64,000 nt of DNA from Aureibaculum sp. 2308TA14-22 (GCF_040538665.1 NZ_JBEWXT010000001.1:2444501-2508500), one strand, 5' to 3'. Positions 18,150 through 28,494 are shown, counted from the stretch's first letter. Notes: generated from the letters alone by a model not told the origin. Translations and numbers: made by a program.

Positions 18150-18659
18150 ATGAAAAAATTCTTATCTCTATTTTTTATAATAATCATCGTTATTGCTTGT
18201 GGTAGAAAAGAAGAAGCAAACGAAATTGAAAAAGTAGATTGGAAAAAAAGAACTGCAACTATTAGTCAACAAGATTCGCTGATATTCGGAAGATCATACC
18301 TATCCGTATATTCACAAATCTATAGTTTTACCGAGCATAAAACGCATAACCTTACCGCTATGGTAAGTTTGAGAAATACCAGTTTTAATGATACCATTTA
18401 TATTCTAAAAGCCGATTATTACCATACCAAAGGACAGCTAATAAGGACTTACATTAAACAACCTATTTACTTAGCACCTTTAGAAACTGTCGAAATTATT
18501 ATTGACGAGACGGACATTGAAGGAGGTACGGGATCTAATTTTATTTTTGATTGGAACATTCCTAAAACTTCACCCGAACCGCTGTTCGAAGGCATAATGA
18601 GTTCTACCATGAGCCAACAGGGACTTTCTTTTACTACACAGGGAAAGCGTATCAAATAA
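18150..18659 (+). CDS. DUF3124 lipoprotein
   Basis: 169 residues. The lipobox ends at the cysteine in IVIACGRKEE. The mature part contains SVYSQIYSFTEHKTHNLTAM, the strand NDTIYILKADYYHTKGQLI, and a closing GGTGSNFIFDWN. This is the DUF3124 pattern, a small beta-sandwich-like family of unknown function. The protein is membrane-anchored and faces the periplasm or cell surface. It has its own promoter box. Confidence 0.82.
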   Translation: MKKFLSLFFIIIIVIACGRKEEANEIEKVDWKKRTATISQQDSLIFGRSYLSVYSQIYSFTEHKTHNLTAMVSLRNTSFNDTIYILKADYYHTKGQLIRTYIKQPIYLAPLETVEIIIDETDIEGGTGSNFIFDWNIPKTSPEPLFEGIMSSTMSQQGLSFTTQGKRIK

Positions 18660-18694
18660 TTTTTAGTACAAATTTTTAAAAAAAGTACAAAAAA

Positions 18695-18725
18695 TTTGTT
18701 TAGTTAGGATTCCTTACTATATTTG
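18695..18725 (+). promoter_or_regulatory. promoter with palindromic operator for the thioredoxin-like gene
   Basis: TTTG at 18695-18698, a 19-base spacer, and TATATTTG at 18718-18725 form a complete Bacteroidota-type promoter. The spacer contains AGTTAGGATTCCTTACT (18702-18718), symmetrical at 14 of 17 positions. The palindrome is placed so that a bound protein would cover the -7 box. Related sites lie before the 19078 gene and the MarR gene, so the MarR protein is the natural candidate to bind it; this is inference. Confidence 0.6.
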
Positions 18726-18762
18726 CAATAGCAATAGTGCTAAAATTTTAAAATCTATAATT

Positions 18763-18996
18763 ATGAGTAAATCTATTTTCTATCATGCTGGCTGTCCTGT
18801 GTGCATTAGTGCAGAGCATGACATTATCGACCTAGTGGGTTCTTCTAACGTTGATATTGTTCATTTAGGCGACGAACCCGCAAAAATTGAGACCGCGGAA
18901 AACGCTGGTGTAAAGTCAGTACCAGCTCTGGTTACACCAAATGGTAACGTATTACACATTAATTTCGGAGCATCTATGGCAGATGTAAAAGGATAA
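18763..18996 (+). CDS. small thioredoxin-like CxxC protein
   Basis: 77 residues. MSKSIFYHAGCPVCISAEHD places a CPVC motif at residues 11-14, after a first beta strand and before a helix, as in thioredoxin and glutaredoxin folds. A cis-proline-like region (KSVPALVTPNG) follows near residue 49. It has no signal peptide, so it should work in the cytoplasm on thiol-disulfide exchange. The promoter carries a palindromic operator shared with the nearby MarR gene, which suggests redox- or thiol-responsive control. Confidence 0.8.
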   Translation: MSKSIFYHAGCPVCISAEHDIIDLVGSSNVDIVHLGDEPAKIETAENAGVKSVPALVTPNGNVLHINFGASMADVKG

Positions 18997-19011
18997 TTTT
19001 TTAATCAATAA

Positions 19012-19028
19012 AGTTAGGATTCCTAATT
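19012..19028 (+). promoter_or_regulatory. palindromic operator before the secreted-protein gene
   Basis: AGTTAGGATTCCTAATT; its core TTAGGATTCCTAA (19014-19026) is a perfect palindrome apart from the central base. It lies 50 bases before the ATG at 19078. The following bases, TAATTTAT, are a weak -7 box. The site closely matches the one at 18702-18718. Confidence 0.55.
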
Positions 19029-19077
19029 TATTAAGAATTCTGACTTCATTAAAATCAATACCATTAAATAATAAAGT

Positions 19078-19800
19078 ATGAAAAAAATAACAAAAGTATT
19101 CGTATTGACAATGCTTTTAGGCATCACATTAAACTCTTGTGCCCAAAAAAGCCAATATAACAATGACAATTTCTCCATTCAAGGAGTAACGGTAACCCAT
19201 CAAGAAGATTTAGGTCTAACCGTATGGAAAATTAACGTAAAAGGGTTGGCGGGAAAAACTACACCTACCCCTGCCGGCCAAATGGACGGAGCACCTGTTT
19301 TAGGCTATGTTTTTCCAACCTCGTTAAAATCAACAGATGTTGGTTTTGGAGAAACGGAAGGTATAGTTGCACTTGCCCTAACCTCTCATCCTGATTTTGA
19401 CGATACGCCTTTATGGGATGAAAATACGGACAACATTTTTGATAACGATGGTGTTATCTGGCATCCGCATTGGGTAATTTTAATTGAAGATAAACGTGTT
19501 AAAGGTGGTCTAGCGGTTAAACAATTTAAAAAAGACGATAAAACGGTAGTATTACCACCTACAAATCCCGGAATGCCAATGTACATGGATTCTCCAGGTT
19601 ATCCCGTAAAAAGTACCAACAATACAATAAGAGTAGTTGTTCCAGATTATCGTATCAACAATAAAACCAATTTTAACTATGATGGTGTTGCCGCATTTAT
19701 GAAAGTGAACACCTCAAATTCCGAACTACCCTTGCTCGGTGTTTACGAGGTATATAGTGTGGCCAGTGGCGACCTATCATTGCCCTATACCGTAAAATAA
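19078..19800 (+). CDS. secreted hypothetical lipoprotein
   Basis: 240 residues. The signal is followed by a lipobox-like LNSCAQ, so it is probably lipid-anchored. The mature protein is rich in aromatic and aspartate residues (LWDENTDNIFDNDGVIWHPH, then HWVILIEDKRV) and ends in a beta-rich part (LPLLGVYEVYSVASGDLSL). It looks like a single beta-sandwich domain. I do not recognise the family with certainty. It lies in the cluster of genes that share a palindromic operator, between the thioredoxin-like and DUF2024 genes, so it may take part in the same response. Confidence 0.7.
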   Translation: MKKITKVFVLTMLLGITLNSCAQKSQYNNDNFSIQGVTVTHQEDLGLTVWKINVKGLAGKTTPTPAGQMDGAPVLGYVFPTSLKSTDVGFGETEGIVALALTSHPDFDDTPLWDENTDNIFDNDGVIWHPHWVILIEDKRVKGGLAVKQFKKDDKTVVLPPTNPGMPMYMDSPGYPVKSTNNTIRVVVPDYRINNKTNFNYDGVAAFMKVNTSNSELPLLGVYEVYSVASGDLSLPYTVK

Positions 19801-19838
19801 GTACCTTTATCTTTTATGTAATAAAATTTAACGATTAG

Positions 19839-20063
19839 GATACTTGGTTAACAACATTAACAACTAAAACGCCTCAAGAAGGTTTTGAATTGGCCATAAA
19901 ATTGGCAAGAATGGGCGTGAAATATACCCAGCCCGATATGGACAAACTCAAACAGGGCAGAAAACAATGCGATGATAACGCCGAATTTCTAATTGCTGCC
20001 TCGCACGTTATCGCCGTACATTATCAAACCGTCGCGGCGGCAAATAATTATTGGAAGACTTAA
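19839..20063 (+). pseudogene. headless ORF fragment before the DUF2024 gene
   Basis: An open frame of 74 codons reads DTWLTTLTTKTPQEGFELAI, then KLARMGVKYTQPDMDKLKQG and AASHVIAVHYQTVAAANNYW, which looks like genuine helical protein. It has no start codon at its 5' end: a TAG at 19836-19838 precedes it, and the first in-frame ATG is internal (19911). Either the gene has lost its N-terminus, or a short 50-residue form starts at 19911 (or at the TTG at 19890). It ends 6 bases before the DUF2024 start, so the two are co-transcribed. A half-site of the local operator (TTAGGAT at 19835-19841) overlaps the point where the frame opens. Confidence 0.45.
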
Positions 20064-20069
20064 TAAATT

Positions 20070-20333
20070 ATGGAAGTATCTGTATGGGACACCTATGTAA
20101 AAAGAGATGATGGTAAACGTATGCATTTTGATATTTTAGTGCCATCTTCATTGAACGATAAAAACACAATTTTTGAATTTGGGATTGCTTATTTAAAAAG
20201 CAAACCTTTTGAAACTGGTATGCTAACAGCAAAAGAATGTAGGTTTTGCCATGTGGAAGAAGCACCAAAAGAGGTTGTAGATGCTATTTCTAAACAGGGG
20301 TTTTATATATTGGAAATGCAAAACTGCGATTAA
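20070..20333 (+). CDS. DUF2024 family protein
   Basis: 87 residues. EVSVWDTYVKRDDGKRMHFD and the later MLTAKECRFCHVEEAP are the recognisable ends of this family; GFYILEMQNC closes it. Cys57 and Cys60 form a C-x2-C pair that could bind metal or undergo redox change. The function is not established. It follows the headless ORF by 6 bases and lies in the group of genes with thiol-type motifs that precedes the MarR gene. Confidence 0.85.
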   Translation: MEVSVWDTYVKRDDGKRMHFDILVPSSLNDKNTIFEFGIAYLKSKPFETGMLTAKECRFCHVEEAPKEVVDAISKQGFYILEMQNCD

Positions 20334-20633
20334 GTTTATTTTATCAGAAACGTCCTAAATAAATTCGTTCATTTTTTCCATTGATGAAAAAACGAACCAA
20401 AAAAATCTAGGCTGACTAAAAAAACATAAGAAAAATACTACGGAAACCCCAGCCACCGATGAAAAGAACTCGGGCTGCATTATCAGTCCTCAAACAGCTT
20501 TTCATCGTCATCCAACGCTGCTTCCTTGATTTTTAATATTTTTTTAGATAGGCCATCTAGAACTCAATAATATCTGAAATATCCATAAAATAGTGGTATT
20601 CAAAAGTTTTTGTATAAATATATTAGGACGGAA
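20334..20633. repeat. non-coding region with inverted repeats, likely repeat remnant
   Basis: About 300 bases with no credible ORF. CGATGAAAAG (20457-20466) and CTTTTCATCG (20498-20507) form a perfect 10-base inverted repeat, and TTCGTT (20364-20369) with AACGAA (20391-20396) forms an outer arm around complementary T- and A-rich tracts. The base composition is more mixed than in the neighbouring intergenic DNA. It looks like the remains of a dispersed repeat or small mobile element; no transposase was seen. Confidence 0.4.
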
Positions 20634-20667
20634 TTGGTTTATTATTTAATAAGGATTACTAACTTTG
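20634..20667 (+). promoter_or_regulatory. promoter with overlapping operator of the MarR gene
   Basis: TTG (20634-20636), a 23-base spacer and TAACTTTG (20660-20667) form a Bacteroidota promoter. AATAAGGATTACTAACT (20648-20664) matches the local consensus AGTWAGGAWTCCTWACT at 15 of 17 positions and overlaps the -7 box, so autorepression is likely. Confidence 0.55.
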
Positions 20668-20672
20668 CGTGT

Positions 20673-20700
20673 TTAGGGTAGCTTACAACAATTACCCTAA
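20673..20700 (+). promoter_or_regulatory. inverted repeat in the MarR 5' leader
   Basis: TTAGGGTA (20673-20680) and TACCCTAA (20693-20700) are a perfect 8-base inverted repeat with a 12-base loop, ending 15 bases before the MarR ATG. It may be an RNA hairpin in the leader or a second protein-binding site. Confidence 0.4.
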
Positions 20701-20715
20701 GCAAGCAATTTTTTT

Positions 20716-21336
20716 ATGGATAATAGCATTTTTAATACCATAGCCCAACAAGAGCACCTCAGCAATAAAATTGTAGTCGGGCTTGAACGTATTTCAGAAG
20801 CTTTTAAAACCTTGCTTTGGGATCAGGCCAAAGTACTGGGATTAAGCCCCATACAGATTCAAATTCTTATTTTTATCGCTTATCATAAGGAGGAACTTTG
20901 CAATGTCAGTCATTTGGCCAAAGAGTTTAATGTGACCAAACCGACCATAAGTGATGCGGTAAAAGTGCTGGAGAAAAAAAATCTTATTAAAAAAATCCCT
21001 TCAAGCACCGATAGCAGAAGTTATAGCATTTTACTTTCCGGTCATGGCAAAAAGGTTGTAAATACAACGCATTCGTTTGCCAATCCTATAAAAAATGAAG
21101 TAGAAAAAATTGAGGATACCGACTTAGAAGTGCTATATAATTCTCTGAGCAAGCTGATATACAATTTAAACAAAGTGGGTATTTTAAATGTGCAACGTAC
21201 TTGTTATGCTTGTGTCTTTTATGAAAAGAAAAAAGAAAATCATTATTGCAATTTTTTAGAAAAACCATTGGCCAATAAAGAAATTAGGATTGATTGTCCC
21301 GAATTTGAAGCAAAATTAGTAGGTAGCACTTCTTGA
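20716..21336 (+). CDS. MarR-family regulator with C-terminal four-cysteine tail
   Basis: 206 residues. The winged helix-turn-helix is clear: LGLSPIQIQILIFIAYH, LAKEFNVTKPTISDAVKVLE (recognition helix), then KKIPSSTDSRSYSILLS (wing). Unlike ordinary MarR proteins of ~150 residues, it continues into a cysteine module, C-x2-C-x11-C-x15-C (CYAC...C...DCPEF), which could bind zinc or an Fe-S cluster and sense redox or metal. It probably represses itself and the CxxC thioredoxin-like, secreted and perhaps DUF2024 genes through the shared palindrome. The ligand is unknown. Confidence 0.85.
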   Translation: MDNSIFNTIAQQEHLSNKIVVGLERISEAFKTLLWDQAKVLGLSPIQIQILIFIAYHKEELCNVSHLAKEFNVTKPTISDAVKVLEKKNLIKKIPSSTDSRSYSILLSGHGKKVVNTTHSFANPIKNEVEKIEDTDLEVLYNSLSKLIYNLNKVGILNVQRTCYACVFYEKKKENHYCNFLEKPLANKEIRIDCPEFEAKLVGSTS

Positions 21337-21340
21337 TTCA

Positions 21341-21369
21341 TTTGCCATGTACATATTTTACTATATTTG
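21341..21369 (+). promoter_or_regulatory. promoter of the epimerase-like gene
   Basis: TTTG at 21341-21344, a 17-base spacer and TATATTTG at 21362-21369 fit the Bacteroidota -33/-7 consensus. The box ends 16 bases before the ATG at 21386. Confidence 0.55.
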
Positions 21370-21385
21370 TTAGAAATCTTTCCAA

Positions 21386-22564
21386 ATGAAAAAATCTACT
21401 ACCCGAAGAAAATTTATTAAAAAAACTGGATTTGTAAGTTTAGGTATTCCGTTGCTAGGTTCTCAAATAATATCATACGGTTCAAAAGCAGAAGAAAAAA
21501 AGACAGAAGAAAACAAAACTGCAAAAAAATTAAAAATCCTCATTTTAGGTGGTACTAGCTTTTTAGGACCACATCAAATAGCGTATGCCATTTCCAGAGG
21601 ACATTCCATCTCTACTTTTACGCGTGGCAAAACTATACCGACAATTTATAGTGAATTGTTTAAAAATGTGGAGCAACTTATTGGAGATAGAGAGAATGAC
21701 CTTAAAGCCTTAAAAAACAAAAAATGGGATGTGGTAATTGACAATTCGGGACATAAAGTAGAATGGACAAAAAAAACAGCTGAATTGTTAAAGGACAATG
21801 TGGGTACTTATGTATATATTTCTTCAACAGGTGTGTATTATCCGTACCTAAGTGATAACATTGACGAAGAGACCCAACTTTTGCTTAAAGAACCTGATGT
21901 TATAGAAAATGAAGATGAAAAATTGGAATATTGGTATGGTGTTATGAAAGCCAATTCTGAACTTGAAGCCATAAAAGCATTCGGTAAAGACAGATCATTA
22001 ATTGTTAGGCCAACTTATATGATGGGACCGGCCGATAGAACAGATCGGTTTACTTATTGGCCAATACGACTTTCAAAAGGTGGTGAAGTTTTAGTGCCAG
22101 GGAAGCCAAACGACCCTGTTCAATATATTGATGTGAGGGATGCTGCAGAATGGACAATTAGGTTGATTGAGGAAAAACAAATGGGTGCTTACAATGCTGT
22201 TGGCCCAAAAAGCAAACAAACCATGACGGCATTTGTGAATGAGGCTAAAACAGCATTTGATGTAGAATCAACTTTAGTAAGTGTTGACGATTATGAATTT
22301 CTAAAAGAAAACGAAATACCTTATTTAGTACCATGGATTATGCCCGAAGGTAAAAATTATGGTTCATCAAGAGTAACAAACAAAAAGGCCTTAAAAGCAG
22401 GATTAACATTTAGACCCTTAAAAACTTCCATTAAAGATATTTATGAATGGTGGAACTCAGACGCACTAACTGACGAAAGAAGAAATAAACTGGAAGCTGA
22501 TCCAAAAAGCTTATTGTTGCGAGAACAATCTGTTCTTGAAAAATGGAAAAAATTAAAAAAATAA
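21386..22564 (+). CDS. Tat-exported NAD-dependent epimerase/dehydratase-like protein
   Basis: 392 residues. The N-terminus TTRRKFIKKTGFVSLGIPLL is a twin-arginine signal, so a folded, cofactor-loaded protein is exported. The Rossmann nucleotide-binding turn is ILGGTSFLGPHQ, and the SDR/epimerase catalytic region shows STGVYYP and YWYGVMKANSE, with YG-x2-K. Members of this exported group are annotated as NAD-dependent epimerases or isoflavone-reductase-like proteins in Bacteroidota; substrates are unknown. The next gene, an exported amidohydrolase, follows after 21 bases, so a common degradative pathway is likely. Confidence 0.85.
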   Translation: MKKSTTRRKFIKKTGFVSLGIPLLGSQIISYGSKAEEKKTEENKTAKKLKILILGGTSFLGPHQIAYAISRGHSISTFTRGKTIPTIYSELFKNVEQLIGDRENDLKALKNKKWDVVIDNSGHKVEWTKKTAELLKDNVGTYVYISSTGVYYPYLSDNIDEETQLLLKEPDVIENEDEKLEYWYGVMKANSELEAIKAFGKDRSLIVRPTYMMGPADRTDRFTYWPIRLSKGGEVLVPGKPNDPVQYIDVRDAAEWTIRLIEEKQMGAYNAVGPKSKQTMTAFVNEAKTAFDVESTLVSVDDYEFLKENEIPYLVPWIMPEGKNYGSSRVTNKKALKAGLTFRPLKTSIKDIYEWWNSDALTDERRNKLEADPKSLLLREQSVLEKWKKLKK

Positions 22565-22585
22565 TTAGCTGAAACATACTTTACA

Positions 22586-23671
22586 ATGAATAGCATTAAA
22601 ATAAGTCTAGCATTTTTACTAGTTAGCACAACACTATTAGCTCAAGACCTTACTTTTGAGGAATACAACCCAAAATCAACTTTGGTTGTACCGGGCAAAA
22701 TCATTAAAAAAGCGAAATTTAAGTTTATAGATGTACACGGACATCAATATAGAATGCCAGAGCAAGATTTAACGCCTGTTGTAGCCGCAATGGACACCTT
22801 GAATATGGGCATAATGGTCAATTTAAGTGGCCGAAGCGGAAAAGATTTGCAAAAATCAGTTGAAAATATCGCTTCAAATTTTCCTAATCGTTTTGTGGTT
22901 TTTGCCAATGTAAATTTTGACGGCGTGGGGAAAAAGGATTGGGCCAAAAATACGGTAGCTCAACTGAGACAAGATGTTAAAAACGGGGCAAAAGGATTGA
23001 AAATTTATAAAAGTTTAGGCTTACGTAATAAAGATACCGAAGGCAATAGAATTGCTATTGATGATGCCAGACTAGACCCCATTTGGGCGGTTTGTGGCGA
23101 ATTGGGAATTCCTGTTTTAATTCATGCCGCAGACCCAAAATCGTTCTGGGATCCTTTTGATGGCGATAACGAACGATGGTTAGAACTAAAAACACGTCCA
23201 AGAAGAAAACGTGAAGCAAACGATCCAGCACCCTGGGAGCAAATTATAGGTGAACAGCACAATATGTTTAAAAAACATCCTAAAACAACTTTTATCAATG
23301 CCCATATGGGGTGGTTTGCCAATGATTTAGGTAAATTAGGACAATTGTTAGATGAAATGCCCAATATGAATGTAGGCATTGGTGCTATAATTGCTGAATT
23401 AGGACGTCAACCGCGTTTTGCAAAAGCCTTTTTTATCAAATACCAAGACCGAATTCTGTTTGGGAAAGACAGTTGGAAACCTGAGGAGTTCCCAACGTAT
23501 TTTCGGGTGTTGGAATCTGATGATGAATATTTTCCGTACCATAAAAAATACCATGCTTTTTGGCCTATGTATGGATTAGATTTGCCTGATGATGTACTTA
23601 AAAAAGTATATTATAAAAATGCCTTACGGATTGTACCGGGGTTAGATAAAAGTTTGTTTGAATCCCGATAG
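22586..23671 (+). CDS. exported amidohydrolase-family (TIM-barrel) metal-dependent hydrolase
   Basis: 361 residues with a signal peptide (AFLLVSTTLLAQDL). FIDVHGHQYRMPEQD gives the first metal-binding D-x-H-x-H pattern, PVLIHAADP the later histidine, FINAHMGWFAND another, and ILFGKDSWKPEEF the final aspartate. This is the Amidohydrolase_2 (ACMS decarboxylase-like) type, acting on a C-C or C-N bond of a small carbonyl compound. The substrate is not determinable. Likely co-transcribed with the Tat epimerase upstream. Confidence 0.86.
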   Translation: MNSIKISLAFLLVSTTLLAQDLTFEEYNPKSTLVVPGKIIKKAKFKFIDVHGHQYRMPEQDLTPVVAAMDTLNMGIMVNLSGRSGKDLQKSVENIASNFPNRFVVFANVNFDGVGKKDWAKNTVAQLRQDVKNGAKGLKIYKSLGLRNKDTEGNRIAIDDARLDPIWAVCGELGIPVLIHAADPKSFWDPFDGDNERWLELKTRPRRKREANDPAPWEQIIGEQHNMFKKHPKTTFINAHMGWFANDLGKLGQLLDEMPNMNVGIGAIIAELGRQPRFAKAFFIKYQDRILFGKDSWKPEEFPTYFRVLESDDEYFPYHKKYHAFWPMYGLDLPDDVLKKVYYKNALRIVPGLDKSLFESR

Positions 23672-23694
23672 TTATCTGGATAGTTTAATTACTG

Positions 23695-24624
23695 TTATTT
23701 AGAATTTCGATATCTCATTACTATTTTATGAGAATCAGTTGTTTTTTGATGATAATACATTATGCTTTTATCAACAGTTAGCGTAGGAGCTTCTACAAGA
23801 TTTGCAATTTTTTTTGAAAACAAAACTTTTGGTACTGAAAATTCTAACGAGTCATCACTTCTCACAGCAACACACATTTCAAATACGGTGTTTTCAGTAA
23901 TTTCACCTTTTAAATATCTTGTATAATACAATTCCAAATTATCACTACTTATACAAGGTGCATAATAAATATAATTTAAATTGTTAATGTTTTTTAAGAT
24001 TGACTCAGAATTTGAAAGTGTAGTAAATTTCGAGGAATTATCTTTTTGTGCGACTCCAATTGTTGTTTCACAGGCTCCTTGACAGTTTTCTTTATCAAAT
24101 CTAGCATTAATAAAATACAAATAGTCTCCGTCTAAACTTATTCCGTGATCCATAATTAGCCAACCAGGAGTATTTTTATTAAAGTCTCCATTTACTCTTT
24201 CAATATCACTAACTTTTCCGTTACTAAAAGTCCCACGAAATAGATTATTTAATTCTGCGGGGTAATTTCTGGTGGAAGTCCAATAAAAATTCCCATTCGC
24301 ATCCATATCGGCCACCGCATCTAAGTGAGGTGCTACTGTTTGGTTTGTTCCTACTAACTCTCCTACATAAGTAAAGGTTGAATCATTAACTTTTTTTGCA
24401 TAATAAAGTTTAGTGTTTTTACCATCATTCAAATTATTAAAGAATAGGTAATTTCCATCAGGTGACACAAATGGCTCCATAGCATCAAAGGATAAACCAT
24501 TAATAGTTACCTCAATTTCAGAACTAAATGAAGGATATATCTTTGAGTTATCAATATCATTATCACTAGATGAGCAAGAAATAAATAACAATGATATACA
24601 TATTATTTTAAATAAGGTTTTCAT
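23695..24624 (-). CDS. lipoprotein with TolB-like beta-propeller repeats
   Basis: 309 residues. Lipobox at LLFISCSSSDND. Repeated elements such as MEPFVSPDGNYLFFNN, ISLDGDYLYFINARF and APCISSDNLELYYTR follow the PD40/WD40-like pattern (S-x-DG-x-LYF), giving perhaps five or six blades. No enzyme motif is visible, so a sensing or binding role at the cell surface is likely. The gene is convergent with the amidohydrolase, 23 bases away. Confidence 0.75.
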   Translation of the reverse strand: MKTLFKIICISLLFISCSSSDNDIDNSKIYPSFSSEIEVTINGLSFDAMEPFVSPDGNYLFFNNLNDGKNTKLYYAKKVNDSTFTYVGELVGTNQTVAPHLDAVADMDANGNFYWTSTRNYPAELNNLFRGTFSNGKVSDIERVNGDFNKNTPGWLIMDHGISLDGDYLYFINARFDKENCQGACETTIGVAQKDNSSKFTTLSNSESILKNINNLNYIYYAPCISSDNLELYYTRYLKGEITENTVFEMCVAVRSDDSLEFSVPKVLFSKKIANLVEAPTLTVDKSIMYYHQKTTDSHKIVMRYRNSK

Positions 24625-24712
24625 GGGTTACGCTTTGAATTATATTCAATAAAGTATAAACACATTACACTTGTGCATATTATATATCATTAATTTTGGA
24701 ATAATTTTAAAA

Positions 24713-24750
24713 AAGAAAAAACCGAACTAAGTATAACTCAATTCGGGTTT
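24713..24750 (-). terminator. terminator after the DUF4136 gene
   Basis: On the minus strand a short stem (CCGAA pairing with TTCGG, from 24742-24746 and 24722-24726) is followed by a run of T. It lies 28 bases after the DUF4136 stop and would end the DUF5522-hutU-DUF4136 transcript. Confidence 0.55.
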
Positions 24751-24773
24751 CTCAAATAAAAACAGAAAAATTG

Positions 24774-25328
24774 CTATTCTATAACCGGCGGATATTTCGC
24801 CATAATTTCTGTTACAAATTCTTTTATACGTGCTTCTTTTTTAGAAATGTCTCTTGAAGATGCTAATGCACCTGTACCCATTCCTTGCCACGCCAATTCT
24901 TTTTTGTTGGCATCTATTAGGTCTATAAATAATGTTCCTTCTGTAGATCGGGAAACGTTATTGTTAAACGCCCCCATTCCAAAACCATAAGGACCAAAAC
25001 CTCCATAATACCAAGGATACCAACCCATATAATTATTGTTATACACATTAATTTTTTCTCTTGACTTGGTAAAGATATTTACAAGCAAGTCTGGATTTTC
25101 AGATTTTGTAAAACCCTTAGCCAATAAATCGGCCTCAACGGCACGTAAAATTCTACGCTTATCCAAATCGGATATATCCACTTTATCAATTCCTTTTTTA
25201 TAAAAAGCAAAGGTTTTGTATTGGTTAAAATCTACTTCTTTATCATAATCTGAAGAGACCCTGACCGAAGCACAAGAGGATACTAAAAAAAGTACCACAA
25301 CCACAGAAAGTAATTTTACGTATTTCAT
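24774..25328 (-). CDS. DUF4136 lipoprotein
   Basis: 184 residues. Lipobox LVSSCASVRV. The mature part begins SSDYDKEVDFNQYKTFAFY, the standard opening of DUF4136, and later has the typical GTLFIDLIDANKKELAWQG and KYPP ending. A glycine/tyrosine/tryptophan-rich insert (YMGWYPWYYGGFGPYGFGMG) sits in the middle. The function is unknown; the family is common in Bacteroidota and Proteobacteria and is periplasmic. It is separated from hutU by only 13 bases, probably by operon read-through rather than shared function. Confidence 0.88.
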   Translation of the reverse strand: MKYVKLLSVVVVLFLVSSCASVRVSSDYDKEVDFNQYKTFAFYKKGIDKVDISDLDKRRILRAVEADLLAKGFTKSENPDLLVNIFTKSREKINVYNNNYMGWYPWYYGGFGPYGFGMGAFNNNVSRSTEGTLFIDLIDANKKELAWQGMGTGALASSRDISKKEARIKEFVTEIMAKYPPVIE

Positions 25329-25341
25329 AATTTTTTAATTT

Positions 25342-27527
<2,186 letters not shown>

Positions 27528-27534
27528 TTATCGG

Positions 27535-27572
27535 ATAAATTTACTATAATTATGCTAAAATAAATTTACTAT
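27535..27572. promoter_or_regulatory. direct repeats in the divergent promoter region
   Basis: ATAAATTTACTAT occurs at 27535-27547 and again at 27560-27572, 25 bases apart (just over two helical turns), between the divergent DUF5522-hutU operon and the desulfhydrase-like gene. TATTTTCG overlapping the second copy is a near -7 box. Direct repeats at this spacing could bind a regulator on one face of the helix. Confidence 0.4.
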
Positions 27573-27584
27573 TTTCGCCTTAAT

Positions 27585-28493
27585 ATGGATTTTAATTTAA
27601 ATAGTAGAAATCAATCTGTTCAGTTTTCTTTATTGAAAGATATTGAACTAGTCATTAAACGAGAAGACGAAATCCATTCCTATATTTCAGGCAATAAATT
27701 CCGAAAACTCAAATACAATTTAATTGCCGCTAAAGAACAAAGTTTAAACACTTTGCTCACTTTTGGCGGAGCATATTCCAATCATATTGCAGCAACAGCT
27801 TCCGCAGGAGCAACATTCGGATTTAAAACTATTGGCATTATTAGAGGAGAAGAACTAGTTAATAAAATTGAAGCAAATCCCACCTTGTCTTTCGCAAAAA
27901 ATTGTGGAATGCATTTCAAATTCGTTTCAAGAGGTTTATACCGAGAAAAAGAAAGTTCTGAATTTATAGACAGTTTAAAAAAAGAATTTGGCGATTTTTA
28001 TCTGATTCCCGAAGGTGGTACCAACACATTAGCCATAAAAGGCTGTGAAGAAATTTTGACCGAAGAAGATAAATCCTTTGATTATATTTGCACATCGGTA
28101 GGTACGGGCGGAACTATCTCGGGCACCATAAATAGTGCAGAGAATCATCAGAAAATAATAGGGTTTTCAGCCTTAAAGGGTGATTTTTTAAATGATGAAA
28201 TCACCAGATGGACCACCAAAAAAAATTGGGAGTTGAAAACCAATTATCATTTTGGAGGTTACGGTAAAACAAATACCGAATTGATTACGTTAATAAATAA
28301 ATTTAAAAAAGAAACAAACGTTCCCCTAGATCCTATCTATACTGGAAAAATGCTTTATGGAATTGTTGACATGGTAAAAAACAAAGCATTTAAAAAAGGT
28401 AGTAAACTTCTTGTTGTCCACACAGGTGGTCTACAGGGTATAGAAGGAATGAACAAAGTATTGAAACAAAAAAATTATTTGCAATTAGTTTAA
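27585..28493 (+). CDS. PLP-dependent D-cysteine desulfhydrase/ACC deaminase family
   Basis: 302 residues, fold-type II PLP enzyme. SGNKFRKLKYNL (residues 35-46) contains the Schiff-base lysine, by homology Lys41. TFGGAYSNHIAATAS is the substrate/PLP loop and SVGTGGTISG binds the PLP phosphate. In Bacteroidota these enzymes are annotated as 1-aminocyclopropane-1-carboxylate deaminase or D-cysteine desulfhydrase; the two differ by few residues and cannot be separated by eye. Its stop is 1 base from the next gene. Confidence 0.88.
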   Translation: MDFNLNSRNQSVQFSLLKDIELVIKREDEIHSYISGNKFRKLKYNLIAAKEQSLNTLLTFGGAYSNHIAATASAGATFGFKTIGIIRGEELVNKIEANPTLSFAKNCGMHFKFVSRGLYREKESSEFIDSLKKEFGDFYLIPEGGTNTLAIKGCEEILTEEDKSFDYICTSVGTGGTISGTINSAENHQKIIGFSALKGDFLNDEITRWTTKKNWELKTNYHFGGYGKTNTELITLINKFKKETNVPLDPIYTGKMLYGIVDMVKNKAFKKGSKLLVVHTGGLQGIEGMNKVLKQKNYLQLV

Positions 28494-28494
28494 G

